64,000 nucleotides of DNA from Mercurialis annua (taxonomy: Eukaryota > Streptophyta > Magnoliopsida > Malpighiales > Euphorbiaceae), in NCBI RefSeq assembly GCF_937616625.2, contig NC_065576.1, positions 26,148,628 to 26,212,627 on the forward strand, written 5' to 3'. Positions 49,207-62,352 of this stretch are shown here, in pieces. Position numbers and translations under genes: made by a program. The first letter of the stretch is position 1, and each line of letters begins with the position of its first letter. A model generated the notes under the pieces. That model was not told where the DNA came from. It did not search any database and saw nothing but the letters and a program-made list of their open reading frames with translations.

Positions 49207-50434
49207 CGCGTTATAGAGACTGTAGACGCGCCATACTAATCTAGCGTCACTTTTTACAAACACTTTGCGTAATATAACCTAACCATGCTTAGGTAATCGG
49301 TATGACGCATTAGAGAGACTTGAGATGTGACATACAATCTAGCGTCACTTTTTACACACACTTTGCGTAATATAAACTAACCATGCTTAGTTAATCGGAA
49401 CGGCGCGTTAGAGAGACTTGTGACGCAACATAAGCATGACGCATAAAAGAGACTTGAGACGCGCCAAACTAATCTAGCGTCACTTCTTACGCACACTTTG
49501 TGTAACCTAACCTAACCATGCTTAAGTAATCGGAGCGACGCGTTAAAGAGAATTGAGTAGCAACATACTAATCTAGCGTCACTTTTCACGCACACTTTGC
49601 ATAATATAACCTAACCATGCTTAGGTAATGGAACGACGCGTTAGAGAAACTGGTGACGTGATATACTAATCTAGCGTTACTTTTAACGCAAATAGAGAGA
49701 CTTGTGACGCGACATAAACATGGTTATCAAAATGACGCGTTAAACAGACTTGAGACCCGGCATACTAATCTAGCGTCATTTTTCATGCTCACGTTGCATA
49801 ATATAACCATGCTTAGGTAATTTGAATGGCGCGTTGAAGAGACTTGAGATGCGACATACTAATCTAGCGTCACTTTTCACGCACACTTTCCGTAATATAA
49901 CCTAACAATGATTAGGTAATGGAACGAAGCGTTAGACACGACGTACTAATCTAGCATCACGTTTCACGCACAATTTGCGTAATATAGCCTTTAGGTAATC
50001 GAAATGACGCGTTAAAGAGACTTGGGACGCGACATACTAATCTAGCAGCACTTTTAACGCACACTTGGGTTAGTATAACCTAACCATGCTTAGGTGTAAT
50101 TGGAACGACGCATTAAAGAGCTGTGAGACGTGACATATTAATCTAGTGTCACTTTGAACGCAAACTATGCATAATACCATGCCTAGGTAATCGAAACGAC
50201 GCATTAAAGAGCCTTGAGACGCGACATATTAATTTAGCGTCACTTTTCACGCACACCTTGCGTAATATAACCTATCCATGCTTATGTAATCAGACCGGCG
50301 CGTTAGATAGACTTAAGACGCGACATACTAATCTATTTCATTTTTCATGCACACTTTGCGTAATATAACCTAACCATGCTTAGGTAATCGGAACGACGCG
50401 TTAAATAGACTTAAGAGACGACATACTAATCTAT
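49207..50434 (+). repeat. Irregular family 2 units leading into the 3.4-kb HOR
   Basis: Plain, long-form and truncated units. Examples of truncation are 49437 (CATGACGCATAAAAG), 49688 (GCAAATAGAGAGACTTG), 49935 (GTTAGACACGACG) and 49988 (TAGCCTTTAGGTAATCG). The mark GAGCTGTGAGACGTGACATA at 50119 also occurs at 52468 and 55874, inside the regular HOR copies. This makes the stretch a shortened or shuffled HOR edge. Confidence 0.7.
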
Positions 50435-53400
50435 TGTCATTTTTTACGCCCACTTTGCGTAATATAACCAAACCATGCTTAGGTAATCGGGACAACGCGT
50501 TAAAGAGACTTGTGACGCAACTTAAGCTTGGTAGTAGAAATGACGCGTTAAAGAGACTTGAGACGGGCCATACTAATCTAGCGTCACTTTTTACGCACAC
50601 TTTGCGTAATATAACCTAACCATGCTTAGGTAATCGGAACGACGCGTTAAAGAGACTTGAGACGGAACATACTAATCTAGCGTCACTTTTCACGAACACT
50701 TTGCTTAATATAACCTAACCATGCTTAGGTAATTGAAATGACGCGTTAAACAAACCTGAGACGCGACATACCAATCTAGCGTCACTTTTCACGCAAGGTT
50801 TGCGTAAATAACCTAACCATGCTTAGGTAATCGGAATGACGCGTTAATGAGATTTGAGATGCGACATACTAATCTAGCGTCACTTTGCACGCACACTCTG
50901 TGAAATATAATCTAACCATGCAGAGGTAGTCGGAACGACGCTTTAAATAGACTTGAGATGCGACATACTATTGTCACTTTTCACGCACACTTTCATAATA
51001 TAACCTAACCATGCTTGTAATCGGAACGACGCTATAAAGAGACTTGAGACGCGACATACTTATTACTATTGTTACTTTTCACGCACACTTTGCGTATTAT
51101 AAGCTAACCATGCATAGGTAATCGGAACAACGCGTTAGAGAGACTTGTGACGCGACATAAGCATGGTAATCGAAACGACGCGTTAAAGAGACTTGAGATG
51201 CGACATACTAATCTAACGTCACTTTTAACGCAAACATTGGATAATATAACAACCGCCCTTAGGTAATCGGAACGATGCATTAAAGAGCCTTGAGACAGGA
51301 CATTCTAATCTAGCGTTACCTTTCGAGCACACCTTGTTAATATAACCTAACCATGCTTACCTAATCGGAACGACGCGTTAAAGAGACTGGAGACTCGACA
51401 TACTAATCAAGCATTACTTTTCTCGCACACTGTGCGTAATATAACCTAACCACTCTTTGGTAATCAGAACGACGCGTTAATGAGACTTGAGACGCGACAT
51501 ACTAATCAATTATTAATTTTCACGCACACTCTGCGTAATATAACCTAACCATTCTTAGGTAATCGGAACTTTCCATTAGAGAGACTTGTGACGCGATATA
51601 AGCATGGTAATAAAAACGACGCGTTAAAGAGACTTAAGACGCGACATACTAATCTAGCATCACTTTTCACGTATACATTGCATAATATAACCTACCCAGG
51701 CTAAAGTAATCAGAAAGACGAGTTAGATAGACTTAAGACGCGACATACTAATCTATTGTCATTTTTGACGCACACTTTGCGTAATATAACCTAACTATGC
51801 TTAAGTAATTGGAACGACTCGTTAAATGGACTTGAGTCGCGACATACAATCTATTGTCATTTTTTACGCACACTTTGCGTAATATAACCTAACCATGCAT
51901 AGGTAATCCGAACGACGCGTTAGAGGGACTTCTGACGTGACATAAGCATGGTAATCGAAACGACGCGTTAAAAAGACTTGAGACCCGCCATATTAATCTA
52001 GTGTCACTTTTCACGCACACTTTGCGTAATATAACCTAACCATGCTAAGGAAATTGAAACGACGCGTTAGAGTGACTTGAGACGCGATATACTGATCTAA
52101 TGTCACTTTTCACGCAAACTTTGTGTAATATAACCTACCCATGCATAGGTAATCGGAACAACGCGTTTAAGAGAATTGTGACCCGAGATAAGAATGGTAA
52201 TCGAAACGACGCTTTAAAGAGACTTGAGACGTATCATACTAATCTAGCGTCACTTTTCACGCACACTTTGCGTAATATCACCTAACCCTATACATAGGTA
52301 ATCGGAACGACGCGTTAGAGAGACGTGTGACGTGACCTAAGCATGGTAATCGAAACGATGCGTAAAAGAGAATTGAGACACGATATACTAATCTAGCGTC
52401 ACTTTTTACGGAAACTTTGCATAATATAACCTAACCATGCTTAGGTAATCGGAACGACGCATTAAAGAGCTGTGAGACGTGACATAATAATCTTGCGTCA
52501 CTTTTGATGCACACCTTGCGTAAAATAACCTAACCATGCTTAGGTAATCAGAACGACGCGTTAGATAGACTTAAGACGCGACATACTAATTAATTGTCAT
52601 TTTTCACGCACACTTTGCGTAATACCTAACCATGCTTAAGTAATCGGAACTACGCGTAAATAGACTTGAGACGCGACATACTAATCAGTTGTTATTTTTA
52701 ACGCACACTTTGCGTAATATAACCTAACCATGCTTTGGTAATCGGAACAACGCGTTAAAGAGATTTGTGACGCAACATAAGCATGGTAATTGAAACGACG
52801 CGTTAAAGAAACTTGAGACACGCCATACTAATCTAGCGTCACTTTTCACGCACATCTTGTATAATATAACCTAACCATGCTTAGAAACGATGCGTTAAAG
52901 AGACTTTAGACGCGACATACTAATCTAGCGTCACTTTTCACGCACATTTTGCGTAATATAACCTAACCATGCTTAGGAAATTGAAACGACGTGTTAGAAA
53001 GACTTGAGACGCGACATACTCATCTAACGTCACTTTTCAGCACTTTGCGTAATATAAGCTAACCATGATTATGTAATCGGAACAACGCGTTAAAGAGACT
53101 TGTGACGCGAGATAAGCATGGTGATCGAAACGACACTTTAAAGAGACTTGAGACGAATCATACTAATCTAGCGTCACTTTTGCACACTTTGCGTATAACA
53201 CAACCTAACCATGCTTAGATAATCGAAACGACGCGTTAAAGAGAATTGAGACTGGACATACTAATATAGCGTCACTTTTCACGCACACTTTGGGTAATTT
53301 AACCGAACCATGCATATGTAATCGGAACGACGCCTTAGAGAGACGTGTGACGCGACATAAGCATGGTAATCGAAACAATGCGTTTAAGAGACTTGTGACA

Positions 53401-53700
53401 CGACATACTAATCTAAGGTCACTTTTTACGCAAAACTTAACCATGCTTAGGTAATCGGAACGATGCATTAAAGAGCCTTGAGACGTGACATATTAATTTA
53501 GCGTCTCTTTTCACGCACACCTGGCGTGATATAACCTAACCATGCACAGTTAATAGGAACAACGCGTTAGATAGACTTAAGACACGACATACTAATCTAT
53601 TGTCATTTATCAGGCACACTTTGCGTAATATAACCTAACAATGCTTAGGTAATCGGAACGACGCGTTAGATAGACTTGAGACACGACATACTAATCTATT
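50435..53700 (+). repeat. Family 2 ~3.3-3.4-kb HOR, copy A
   Basis: Copy boundaries are set arbitrarily at GTCATTTTTTACGC (50435, 53701, 57131). Contents in order: a long-form unit, a unit with a short GTAAATAACC, GCATTACTTTTCTCG (about 51411), CCATTCTTAGG with TCCATTAGAG, several CTATTGTCAT units, GAGCTGTGAGACGTG (about 52468), GAGAATTGAGACTGGACATA (53241) and GCGTTTAAGAGACTTGTG. Length 3266 bp. The same order reappears in copy B. Confidence 0.8.
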
Positions 53701-56700
53701 GTCATTTTTTACGCACACTTTGCGTAATATAACCTAAGCATGCTTAGGAAATCGGAACAACGCAATAGAGTGACTTGTGACGCGACATAATCATGGTAAT
53801 CGAAACAAAGCGTTAAAGAGACTTGAGACGCGCCATACCAATCTAGCATCACTGTTTACGCACACTTTGCGTAATTTAACCTACCATGCTTAGGTAATCG
53901 GAATGACGCGTTAAAGTTACTTGAGACGCGACATACTAATCTAGTGTCCCCTTTTCACGCACACTTTGCTTAATCAAACCTAACCCTGCTTAGGTAATTG
54001 GAAGGACGCGTTAAACAGACTTGAGACGCGACATACTAATCTAGCGTCACTTTTCACGCACGTTTAGTGTAAATAACCTAACCATGCTTAGGTAATCGGA
54101 ACGACGCATTAAACAGACTTGGGACACGACATACTACTCTAGCGTCACTTTTCACGCACCCTTTGAGTAATATAACCTAAACATGCTTAGGTAATAGACT
54201 TGAGATGCGACATACTAATCTAGTCACTTTTCAGGCACTCTTTACCTAATATAACCTAGCCATGCTTAGGTAATCGTAACGACGCGTTAAAAAGACTTGA
54301 GACATGAAATACTAATCTATTGTTACTTTTCACGCACACTTTACGTACTATAACCTAACCATGCTTAAGTTAATCGAAACGACGCGTTAGAGACACTTGT
54401 GACGCGACATAAGCATGGTAATCAAAACGACGCATTAAAGACAGTTGAGACGCGACATACTAATCTAGCATCACTTTTCACGTTAACTTTGCATAATATA
54501 ACAACCATACTTAGGTAATCGGAACGACGCATTAAAGAGCTTTGAGACGGGACATTCTAATCTAGCGTCACCTTTCACGCACACCTTGCGTAATATAACC
54601 TAACCATGCTTAGGTAATCGGAACGACGCGTTAAAGAGACTTGAGACACGACATACTAATCTAGCATTACTTCTCTCGCACACTTTGCGTAATATAACCT
54701 AACCATTCTTGGATAATCAGAACGATGCGTTAAAGAGACTTGAGACGCGACATACTAATCAATTGTTAATTTTCACGCACACTCTGCGTAATATAACCTA
54801 ACCATTCTTTGGTAATCGGAACGGCCCATTAGAGAGACTTGTGACATGACATAAGCATTAAAACAACGCGTTAAAGAGACTTGAGACGCGACATACTAAT
54901 CTAACATCACTTTTCACGTACACATTGCATAATATAACCTAACCATGCTACGGTAATCGGAACGACGAGTTAGATAGACTTAGGTCGCGACATACTAATT
55001 TATTGTCATTTTTCACGCACGCTTTGCGTAATATAACCTAGCCATGCTTAAGTAATTGGAATGACTCGTTAATTGGACTTGACTCGTGACATACTAATTA
55101 ATCTATTGTCATTTTTCACGCACACTTTGGTAATTGGAACGACGCGTTAGAGAGACTTGTGATGCGACATAAGCATTGTAATCGAAACGACGCATTAAAA
55201 GACTTGAGACGCGCCATATTAATCTAGCGTCACTTTTTACGCAAACGTTGCCTAATATACCCTTACCATGCTTAGGAAATCGGAACAACGCGTTAGAGAG
55301 ACTTGAGACGCGACATACTACTCCAGTGTCACTTTTCACGCACACTTTACGTAATATAACCAAACCATGCTTAGGAAATTGAAACGACGCGTTAGAGAGA
55401 CATTAGACGCGACATACTGATTTAATGTCACTTTTCACACAAACTTAGCGTAATATAACCTAACCATAATCGAAACAACGCGTTAAAGAGAATTATGACC
55501 CGAGAAAAGAATGGTAATTGAAACGACGCTTTAAAGAGACTTGAGACGAATTATACTAATCTAGCGTCACTTTTTACGCACATTTTGCGTAATATAACCA
55601 AACCATGCTTAGATAATCGAAACGACGCGTTAAAGAAACTTGACACTAGACATAGTCTAACGTTACTTTCCACGCACACGTTGCGTAATATAACCTAACC
55701 CTACATAGGTAATCGGAACGACGCCTTAGAGAGACGTGTGACGTGACCTAAGCATGGTAATCGAAATGATGCGTTAAAGAGACTTGAGATACGACATACT
55801 AATCTAGCGTCACTTTTTACGCAAACTTTGCATAATATAACCTAACCATGGTAATCGGAACGACAAATTAAAGAGCTGTGAGACGTGACATAATTAATCT
55901 AGCATCACTTTTGACGTACACCTTGCGTAAAATAACCTAACCATGCTTAGGTAATCAGAACGACGCGTTAGATAGACTTAAGACGCGACATACTAATTTA
56001 TTGTCATTTTTCACACACACTTTGCGTAATACCTAACCATGCTTAAGTAATCAGAACAGCGCGTAAATAGACTTGAGACGCGACATACTAATCAATTGTT
56101 ATTTTTTACGCACACTTTGTGTAATATAACCTAACCATGCTTTGATAATCGGAACAACGCGTTAAAGAGACTTATGACGCGACATAAGCATTGTAATCGA
56201 AACGACGCGTTAAAGAAACTTAAGACGCGCCATACTAATCTAGCGTCACTTTTTACGCACATTTTGTGTAATATAACCTAACCATGCTTAGGAAATCGAA
56301 CGACGCGTTAAAGAGACTTGAGACGCGACATACTAATCTAGCGTCACTTTCACGCACATTTTGCGTAATATAACCTAACCATGCTTAGGAAATCGAAACG
56401 ACGTGTTAGAAAGACTTGAGACGCGACATACTAATCTAGCGTCACTTTTCACGCACACTTTGCGTAATATAACCTAACCATGATAATGTAATTGGAATAA
56501 CGCGTTAAAGAGACTTGTGACGCGAGATAAGCATGGTAATCGAAACGACACATTAAAGAGACTTGAGACGAATCATACTAATCTAGCGTCACTTTTCACG
56601 CACACTTTGCGTATTACAACCTAACCACAATTAGATAATCGAAACGACGCGTTAATGAGAATTGAGACTGGACATAGTAATCTAGCGTCACTTTTCACGC

Positions 56701-57130
56701 ACACTTTGGGTAATTTAAACTAACCATGCTTAGGTAATCGGAACGACGCCTTAGAGAGACGTGTGACGCGAGCTAAGCATGGTAATCGAAATGATGCGTT
56801 TAAGAGACTTGTGACGCGACATACTAATCTAGCGTCACTTGTTACGGAAACTTTGCATAATATAACCGAACCATGCTTAGATAATCGGAACGACGCATTA
56901 AAGAGCCTTGAGACGAGACATATTAATCTAGCGTCTCTTTTCACGCACACCTTGCGTAATATAACCTAACCATGCATAGGTAATCGGGACAACGCGTTAG
57001 ATAGACTTAAGACACGACATACTAATCTATTGTCATTTATCACGCACACTTTGCGTAATATAACCTAACCATGCTTAGGTAATCGGAATGACACGTTAAA
57101 TAGACTTGAGACACGACATACTAATCTATT
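53701..57130 (+). repeat. Family 2 ~3.3-3.4-kb HOR, copy B
   Basis: Length 3430 bp. Offsets to copy A are 3406 bp at GAGCTGTGAGACGTG (55874) and 3416 bp at the ACTGGACATA unit (56657). It includes the truncated unit CACACTTTGGTAATTGG at 55121 and the empty counterpart (54500-54513) of the A-rich insertion found in copy C. Confidence 0.82.
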
Positions 57131-58650
57131 GTCATTTTTTACGCACACTTTGCGTAATATAACCGAAGCATGCTTAGGTAATCGGAACAACGCGTTAGAG
57201 AGACTTGTGACGCGACATAAGCATGGTAATCGAAACAAAGCGTTAAAGAGACTAAAGACGTGCCATACTAATCTAGCATCACTTTTTACGCATGCTTAGG
57301 TAATCAGAACAACGCGTTAAAGAGACTTGAGACGCAACATACTAATCTAGCGTCACTTTTCACGCACACTTTGTGTAATATAACCTAGCCATGCTTAGGT
57401 AATCCGATCGATACGTTAAACAGACTTAGACACAGCATAATAATCTAGCGTCACTTTTGACACACGCTTTGCGTAAATAACCTAACCATGCTTAGGTAAT
57501 CGGAACAACGCGTTACAGAGATTTAAGACGCGACATACTAATCTAGCATCACTTTTCACGGACCCTTTGCGTAATATAACCTAACCGTGCTTAGGTAATC
57601 GGAACGACGCGTTAAATTGACTTGAGATGCGACATACTAATCTAGTCACTGTTAACGCACATTTTGCGTAATATAACCTAAACATGCTTAGGTAATCGTA
57701 ACGACGCGTTAAAGAGACTTGAGACGTGACATACTAATCTATTGTTACTTTTCACGCACACTTTGCGTACTAAACGACGCGTTAGAGAAACTTGTGACGC
57801 GACATAAGCATGGTAATCGAAACGACGTGTTAAAGACAGTTCAGACGCGACATACTAATCTAGAGTCACTTTTCACGTAAACTTTACATAATATAACAAC
57901 CATACTTAGGTAATCGGAACGACGCATTAAAGAGCCTTGAGACGGGATATTCTAATCTAGCGTCAACTTTCACGCACACCTTGCGTAATATAACCTAACC
58001 ATGCTTAGGTAATCTGAATGACGCGTTAAATAGACTTGAGACGCGACGTACTGATCTAGCATTACTTCTGTCGCACACTTTGCGTAATATAACCAAACCA
58101 TTCTTGGATAATCGGAACGATGCGTAAAAGAGACTTGAGACCTAACATACTAATAATCAATTGCTAAATTACACGCACACTCTGCGTAATATAACCTAAC
58201 TATTATTAGGTAATCGGAACGACCCATTACAGAGACTTGTGACACGACATAAGCATGGTAATCAAAACAACGCGTTAAAGAGACTTGAGACGCGACATAC
58301 TAATCTAGCATCACTTTTCACGTACACATTGCATAATATAACCTAACCATGCTAAGGTAATCGGAACGACGAGTTAGATAGACTTAAGTCGCGACATACT
58401 AATCTATTGTCATTCACGCACATTTTGCGTAATATAACCTAACCATGCTTAAGTAATTGGAATGACTCGTTAAATGGACTTGAGTCGCGACATACTAATC
58501 TATTGTCATTTTTCACGCACACTTTGGTAATTGGAACGACGCGTTAGAGAGACTTGTGATGCGACATAAGCATGGTAATCGAAACGACGCGTTAAAGAGA
58601 CTCGAGAGGCGCCATACTAATATAGCGTCACTTTTTACGCACACTTTGCG

Positions 58651-58749
58651 TAATATAAATTAACCATGCTTAGGTAATCGGAACGACGCGTTAAAGAGAC
58701 TTGAGACGCGACATATTAATCTAGCGTCACTTTTCACGCACACTTTGCG
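58651..58749 (+). repeat. Reference monomer, plus orientation (99 bp)
   Basis: This copy is exactly 99 bp and differs from my eye-made consensus at about three positions: AA-T in place of CC at the first TAACC, and ATATTAAT for ATACTAAT. It holds three recurrent internal elements. The first is the CCTAA/TTAGG dyad around CATG near the start. The second is ACGCGT (an MluI site) in AACGACGCGTT. The third is an inverted repeat GACGC...GCGTC across the middle. The next unit follows directly with TAATATAACC, with no spacer. Confidence 0.9.
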
Positions 58750-59227
58750 TAATATAACCTAGCCATGCTTAGGTAATCTGATCGACGCGTTAAACAGACT
58801 TGAGACGCGGCATAATAATCTAGCGTCACTTTTGACACACGCTTTGCGTAAATAACCTATAACCATGCTTAGGTAATCGGAACGACGCGTTAAAGAAATT
58901 TGAGACACGAAATACTAATCTACCGTCACTTTTCACGCACCCTTTGCGTAATATAACCTAACCATGCTTAGGTAATCGGAACGACGCGTTAAATAGACTT
59001 GAGATGTGACACATTAATCTAGTCGCTTTTCACGCATACTTTGCGTAATATAACCTAACCTGGCTTAGGTAATCGTAACGACGCGTTAAAGAGACTTGAG
59101 ATGTGACATACTAATCTATTGTTACTTTTGACGCACACTTTGCGCACTATAACCTAAACATGATTAAGGTAATCGGAACACGACATACTAATCTAGCATC
59201 ACTTTTCACGTAAACTTTGCATAATAT

Positions 59228-59272
59228 AACAACCATACTTATCTTCTTAAAAAAAAACAACAACCATACTTA
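59228..59272. other. 17-bp A-rich insertion with 14-bp direct flanking repeat
   Basis: The 14-mer AACAACCATACTTA at 59228-59241 is repeated at 59259-59272. Between them is TCTTCTTAAAAAAAAAC (59242-59258), which has no match in the satellite unit and includes A9. Two paralogous units, at 54500-54513 and 57895-57908, carry the 14-mer once and continue directly into GGTAATCGG, so they represent the empty site. The form resembles a target-site duplication plus the tail of a severely truncated retroposon. A templated insertion during double-strand break repair is the main alternative. No terminal motif identifies a known element. Confidence 0.7.
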
Positions 59273-61499
59273 GGTAATCGGAACGACGCATTAAAGAGCC
59301 TTGAGACGGGACATTCTAATCTAGCGTCATCTTTCACGCACACCTTGCGTAACATAACCTAACCATGCTTAGGTAATCGGAACGATGTGTTAAAGAGACT
59401 TGAGACGCGACATACTAATCAATTGTTAATTTTCACGCACACTCTGCGTAATATAACCTAACCATTTTTAGGTAATCGGAACGACCCATTAGAGAGACTT
59501 GTGACACGACATAAGCATGGTAATCAAAACAACGCGTTAAAGACAATTGAGACGCGATATTCTAATCTAGCATCACTTTTCACGTACACATTGCATAATA
59601 TAACCTAATCATGCTTAGGTAATCGGAATGATTCGTTAAAGAGACTTGAGACAAGACATACTAATCTAGCATCACTTTTCACGCAAACTTTGCATAATAT
59701 AACAACTGTGATTAGGTATCGAAACGACGCATTAAATAGCCTTGAGACGCGATATACTAATCTAGCGTCACCTTTCATGCACACCTTGCGTAATATAACG
59801 TAACCATGCTTAGGTAATCGGAACGACGCGTAAAAGAGACTGGAGACGCGACATACTAATGACGCGTTAAAGAGACTTGATACGCGACATACTAATCTAC
59901 TGTTACTTTTCACGCACGCTTTGCGTAATATAACCTAACCATTCTTAGGTTATCGCAACGACCCGTTAGAGAGACTTGTGACGCGACGTAAGCATGGTAA
60001 TCAAAACGACGCGTTAAAGAGACTTGAGACGCGATATACTAATCTAGTGTCAATTTTCACGTACACATTGCATAATATAACCTAACCATGCTTAGGTAAT
60101 TGGAACGACGAGTTAGATTGACCTAAGACGCGACATACTAATCTATTGTCATTTTTCACGCATACATTGCGTAATATTACCTAACCATGCTTAAGTAATT
60201 GGAACGACGCGTTAAATGGACTTGAGACGCGACATACTAATCTATTGTCATTTTTCACGCACACTTTCGGTAATATAACCTAACCATGATTAGGTAATCG
60301 GAACGATGCGTTAGAGAGACTTCTGACGCGACATAAGCATGGTTAGCCTTTAGACGCGCCATATTAATCTAACGTCACTTTGTACGCATACTTTGAGTAA
60401 TATATCGTAACCATGCTTAGGAAATCGGAATGACGCGTTAGAGAGACTTGAGACGCCCATACTAATCTAGTTTCACTTTTCACTCAAACTTTGCATAATA
60501 TAACCTGACCATGCTTAGGAAATCGGAACGACGCATAAAAGAGCCTTGAGACGAGACATTCTAATCTAGCGTCACCTTTCACGCACACCTTGCGTAATAT
60601 AACCTAACCATGCTTAGGTAATAGGAACGACACGTTAAAGAGACTTGAGAGGCGACATTCTAATCTAGCATTACTTTTCTCGCAAACTTTGCGTAATATG
60701 ACCTAATCATTCTTGGGTAATTGGAACGACGCGTTAAAGAGACTTGAGATGCGACATACTAATCTATTGTTACTTTTCATGCATATTGTGCGTAATATAA
60801 CCTAACCATTCTTAGTTAATCGGAATGACCCGATAGAGAGACTTGTGACGCGACATAAGCATGGTAATAAAAACGACGCGTTAAAAGACACTTGAGACGT
60901 GATATACTAATCTAGCGTCACTTTTCACGTACATATTGCATAATATAGCCTAACAATGCTTAGGTAATCGGAACGATGAGTTAGATTGACCTATGATGCG
61001 ACATACTAATCTATTGTCATTTTTCACGCACACTTTGCGTAATATTACCTAACCATGCTTAAGTAATTGGAACGACGCGTTAAATGCACTTAAGACGCGA
61101 CATACTAATCTATTGTCATTTTTCACGCACACTTTGCGTAATATAACCTAATCATGCTTAGGTAATCGGAACGATGCGTTAAAAAGACATTAGACGCGCC
61201 ATATTAATCTAGCGTCACTTTGTCTGCAAACTTTCCGTAATATAACCTAACCATGCTGAGGAAATCGGAACGACGCGTTAGAGAGACTTGAGACGCCCAT
61301 ACTAATCTAGTTTCACTTTTCACGCACATTTTGCGTAATATAACCTGACCATGCTTAGGAAATCGGAACGACGCGTTAGAGAGACTTGAGACGCGACATA
61401 CTGATCTAAAGTCACTTTTCAAGGACACTGTGCGTAGTATAACCATGCTTAGAGGTAATCGGAACGACGCGTTAAAGAGACTTGTGACGCGAGATAATC

Positions 61500-62352
61500 A
61501 TGGTAATCGGAACGACGCTTTAATAAGACTTGTGATGCAATATACTTATATAGCGTCCCTATTCACGCACACTTTGCATAACATAACCTAACTAGGCATA
61601 AGTAATCAGAACGACGCGTTAAAGAGACTTGTGACGCGACATACTAATCTAGTGTCACTTTTAACGCAGACTTTGCGTAGTATAACCTAACCATGCTTAG
61701 GTAATCGGAACGACGCGTTACAGAGACTTGTGATGCGACATACTTAAATTGCATCACTTTTCAAGCACACCTCACGTAATATAACCTAACCATGCTTAGG
61801 TAATTGGAACGACGCGTTAAAGAAAATTGATACGCGACATATATAGCGTCACTATTAATGCACACTTTGCGTAATATAACCTAACTATGCATAGGTAATT
61901 GGAACAATGCGTTAAAGAGACTTGGGACATGACATAACTATATAGCGTCCCTTTTCACGCACACTTTGCATAATATAACCTAACCATTCATAGTAATCGT
62001 AACGACGCGTTAAAGAATCTTGTGACGCGACATACTAATCTAGCCTCACTTTTAACGCACACTTTGCGTAATATAATCTAGCCATGCTTAGGTAATCAGA
62101 ACGACGCGTTAAAGAGTCTTGTGACACGACATACTTATATAGCGTCACTTTTCACGCACACTTCGCGTAATATAACCTAGCCATGCTTAGGTAATCGGAA
62201 CGATGCGTTAAAGAGATTTGAGATGCTACATACTATTCTATTGATCCTTTCACGCACACTTTGCGTACTATAACCTAACCATGCTTAGGTAACCGGAACG
62301 ACAGGTTAGAGTGACTTGTGATGCGACATAAGCATGGTAATCGAAACGACGC
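61500..62352 (+). repeat. Family 1 units after the family 2 boundary
   Basis: The order TTTAATAAGACTTGTGATG, AGCGTCCCTATTCACGC, then TAAATTGCATCAC equals 29050-29310. In inverted form the family 2 to family 1 boundary is also seen near 5290. The stretch then includes CTATTGATCCTTTCACGC (62243), otherwise seen only in 40.4-42.9 kb, just before the 17-kb duplication begins. Confidence 0.75.

Larger units (their letters stand above)
57131..61500 (+). repeat. Family 2 HOR, copy C with internal duplication
   Basis: It follows copy B to the truncated unit at 58518 (offset 3397 bp), then returns to material already seen at 57250. The unit with CACTTTTGACACACGC is at 57445 and again at about 58820 (about 1375 bp apart). 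The TAACAACCATACTTA unit is at 57895 and 59228. From 59600 to 61500 it matches 26290-28150 and, inverted, 5290-7150. Confidence 0.8.

Noticed and set aside
59249..59257. A9 run as a polyadenylation or promoter element
   Set aside because: It lies in a 17-bp insertion with no adjacent gene; the flanking direct repeat explains it better as an insertion scar.
5347..61446. Open reading frames of 60-102 codons, many giving related peptides such as KSDARLVCRVSSLFNASF or NDALKRLETRHTNLASLF
   Set aside because: They are translations of the satellite. The unit is 99 bp (33 codons), so one frame per strand stays open for almost a whole unit. The consensus then has a stop in each: TAA within CCTAACC on plus and TAG within GGTTAGG on minus. 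Longer ORFs occur only where that stop is mutated. Both strands give similar ORFs, none exceeds 102 codons in 64 kb, and none has a conserved start or domain.
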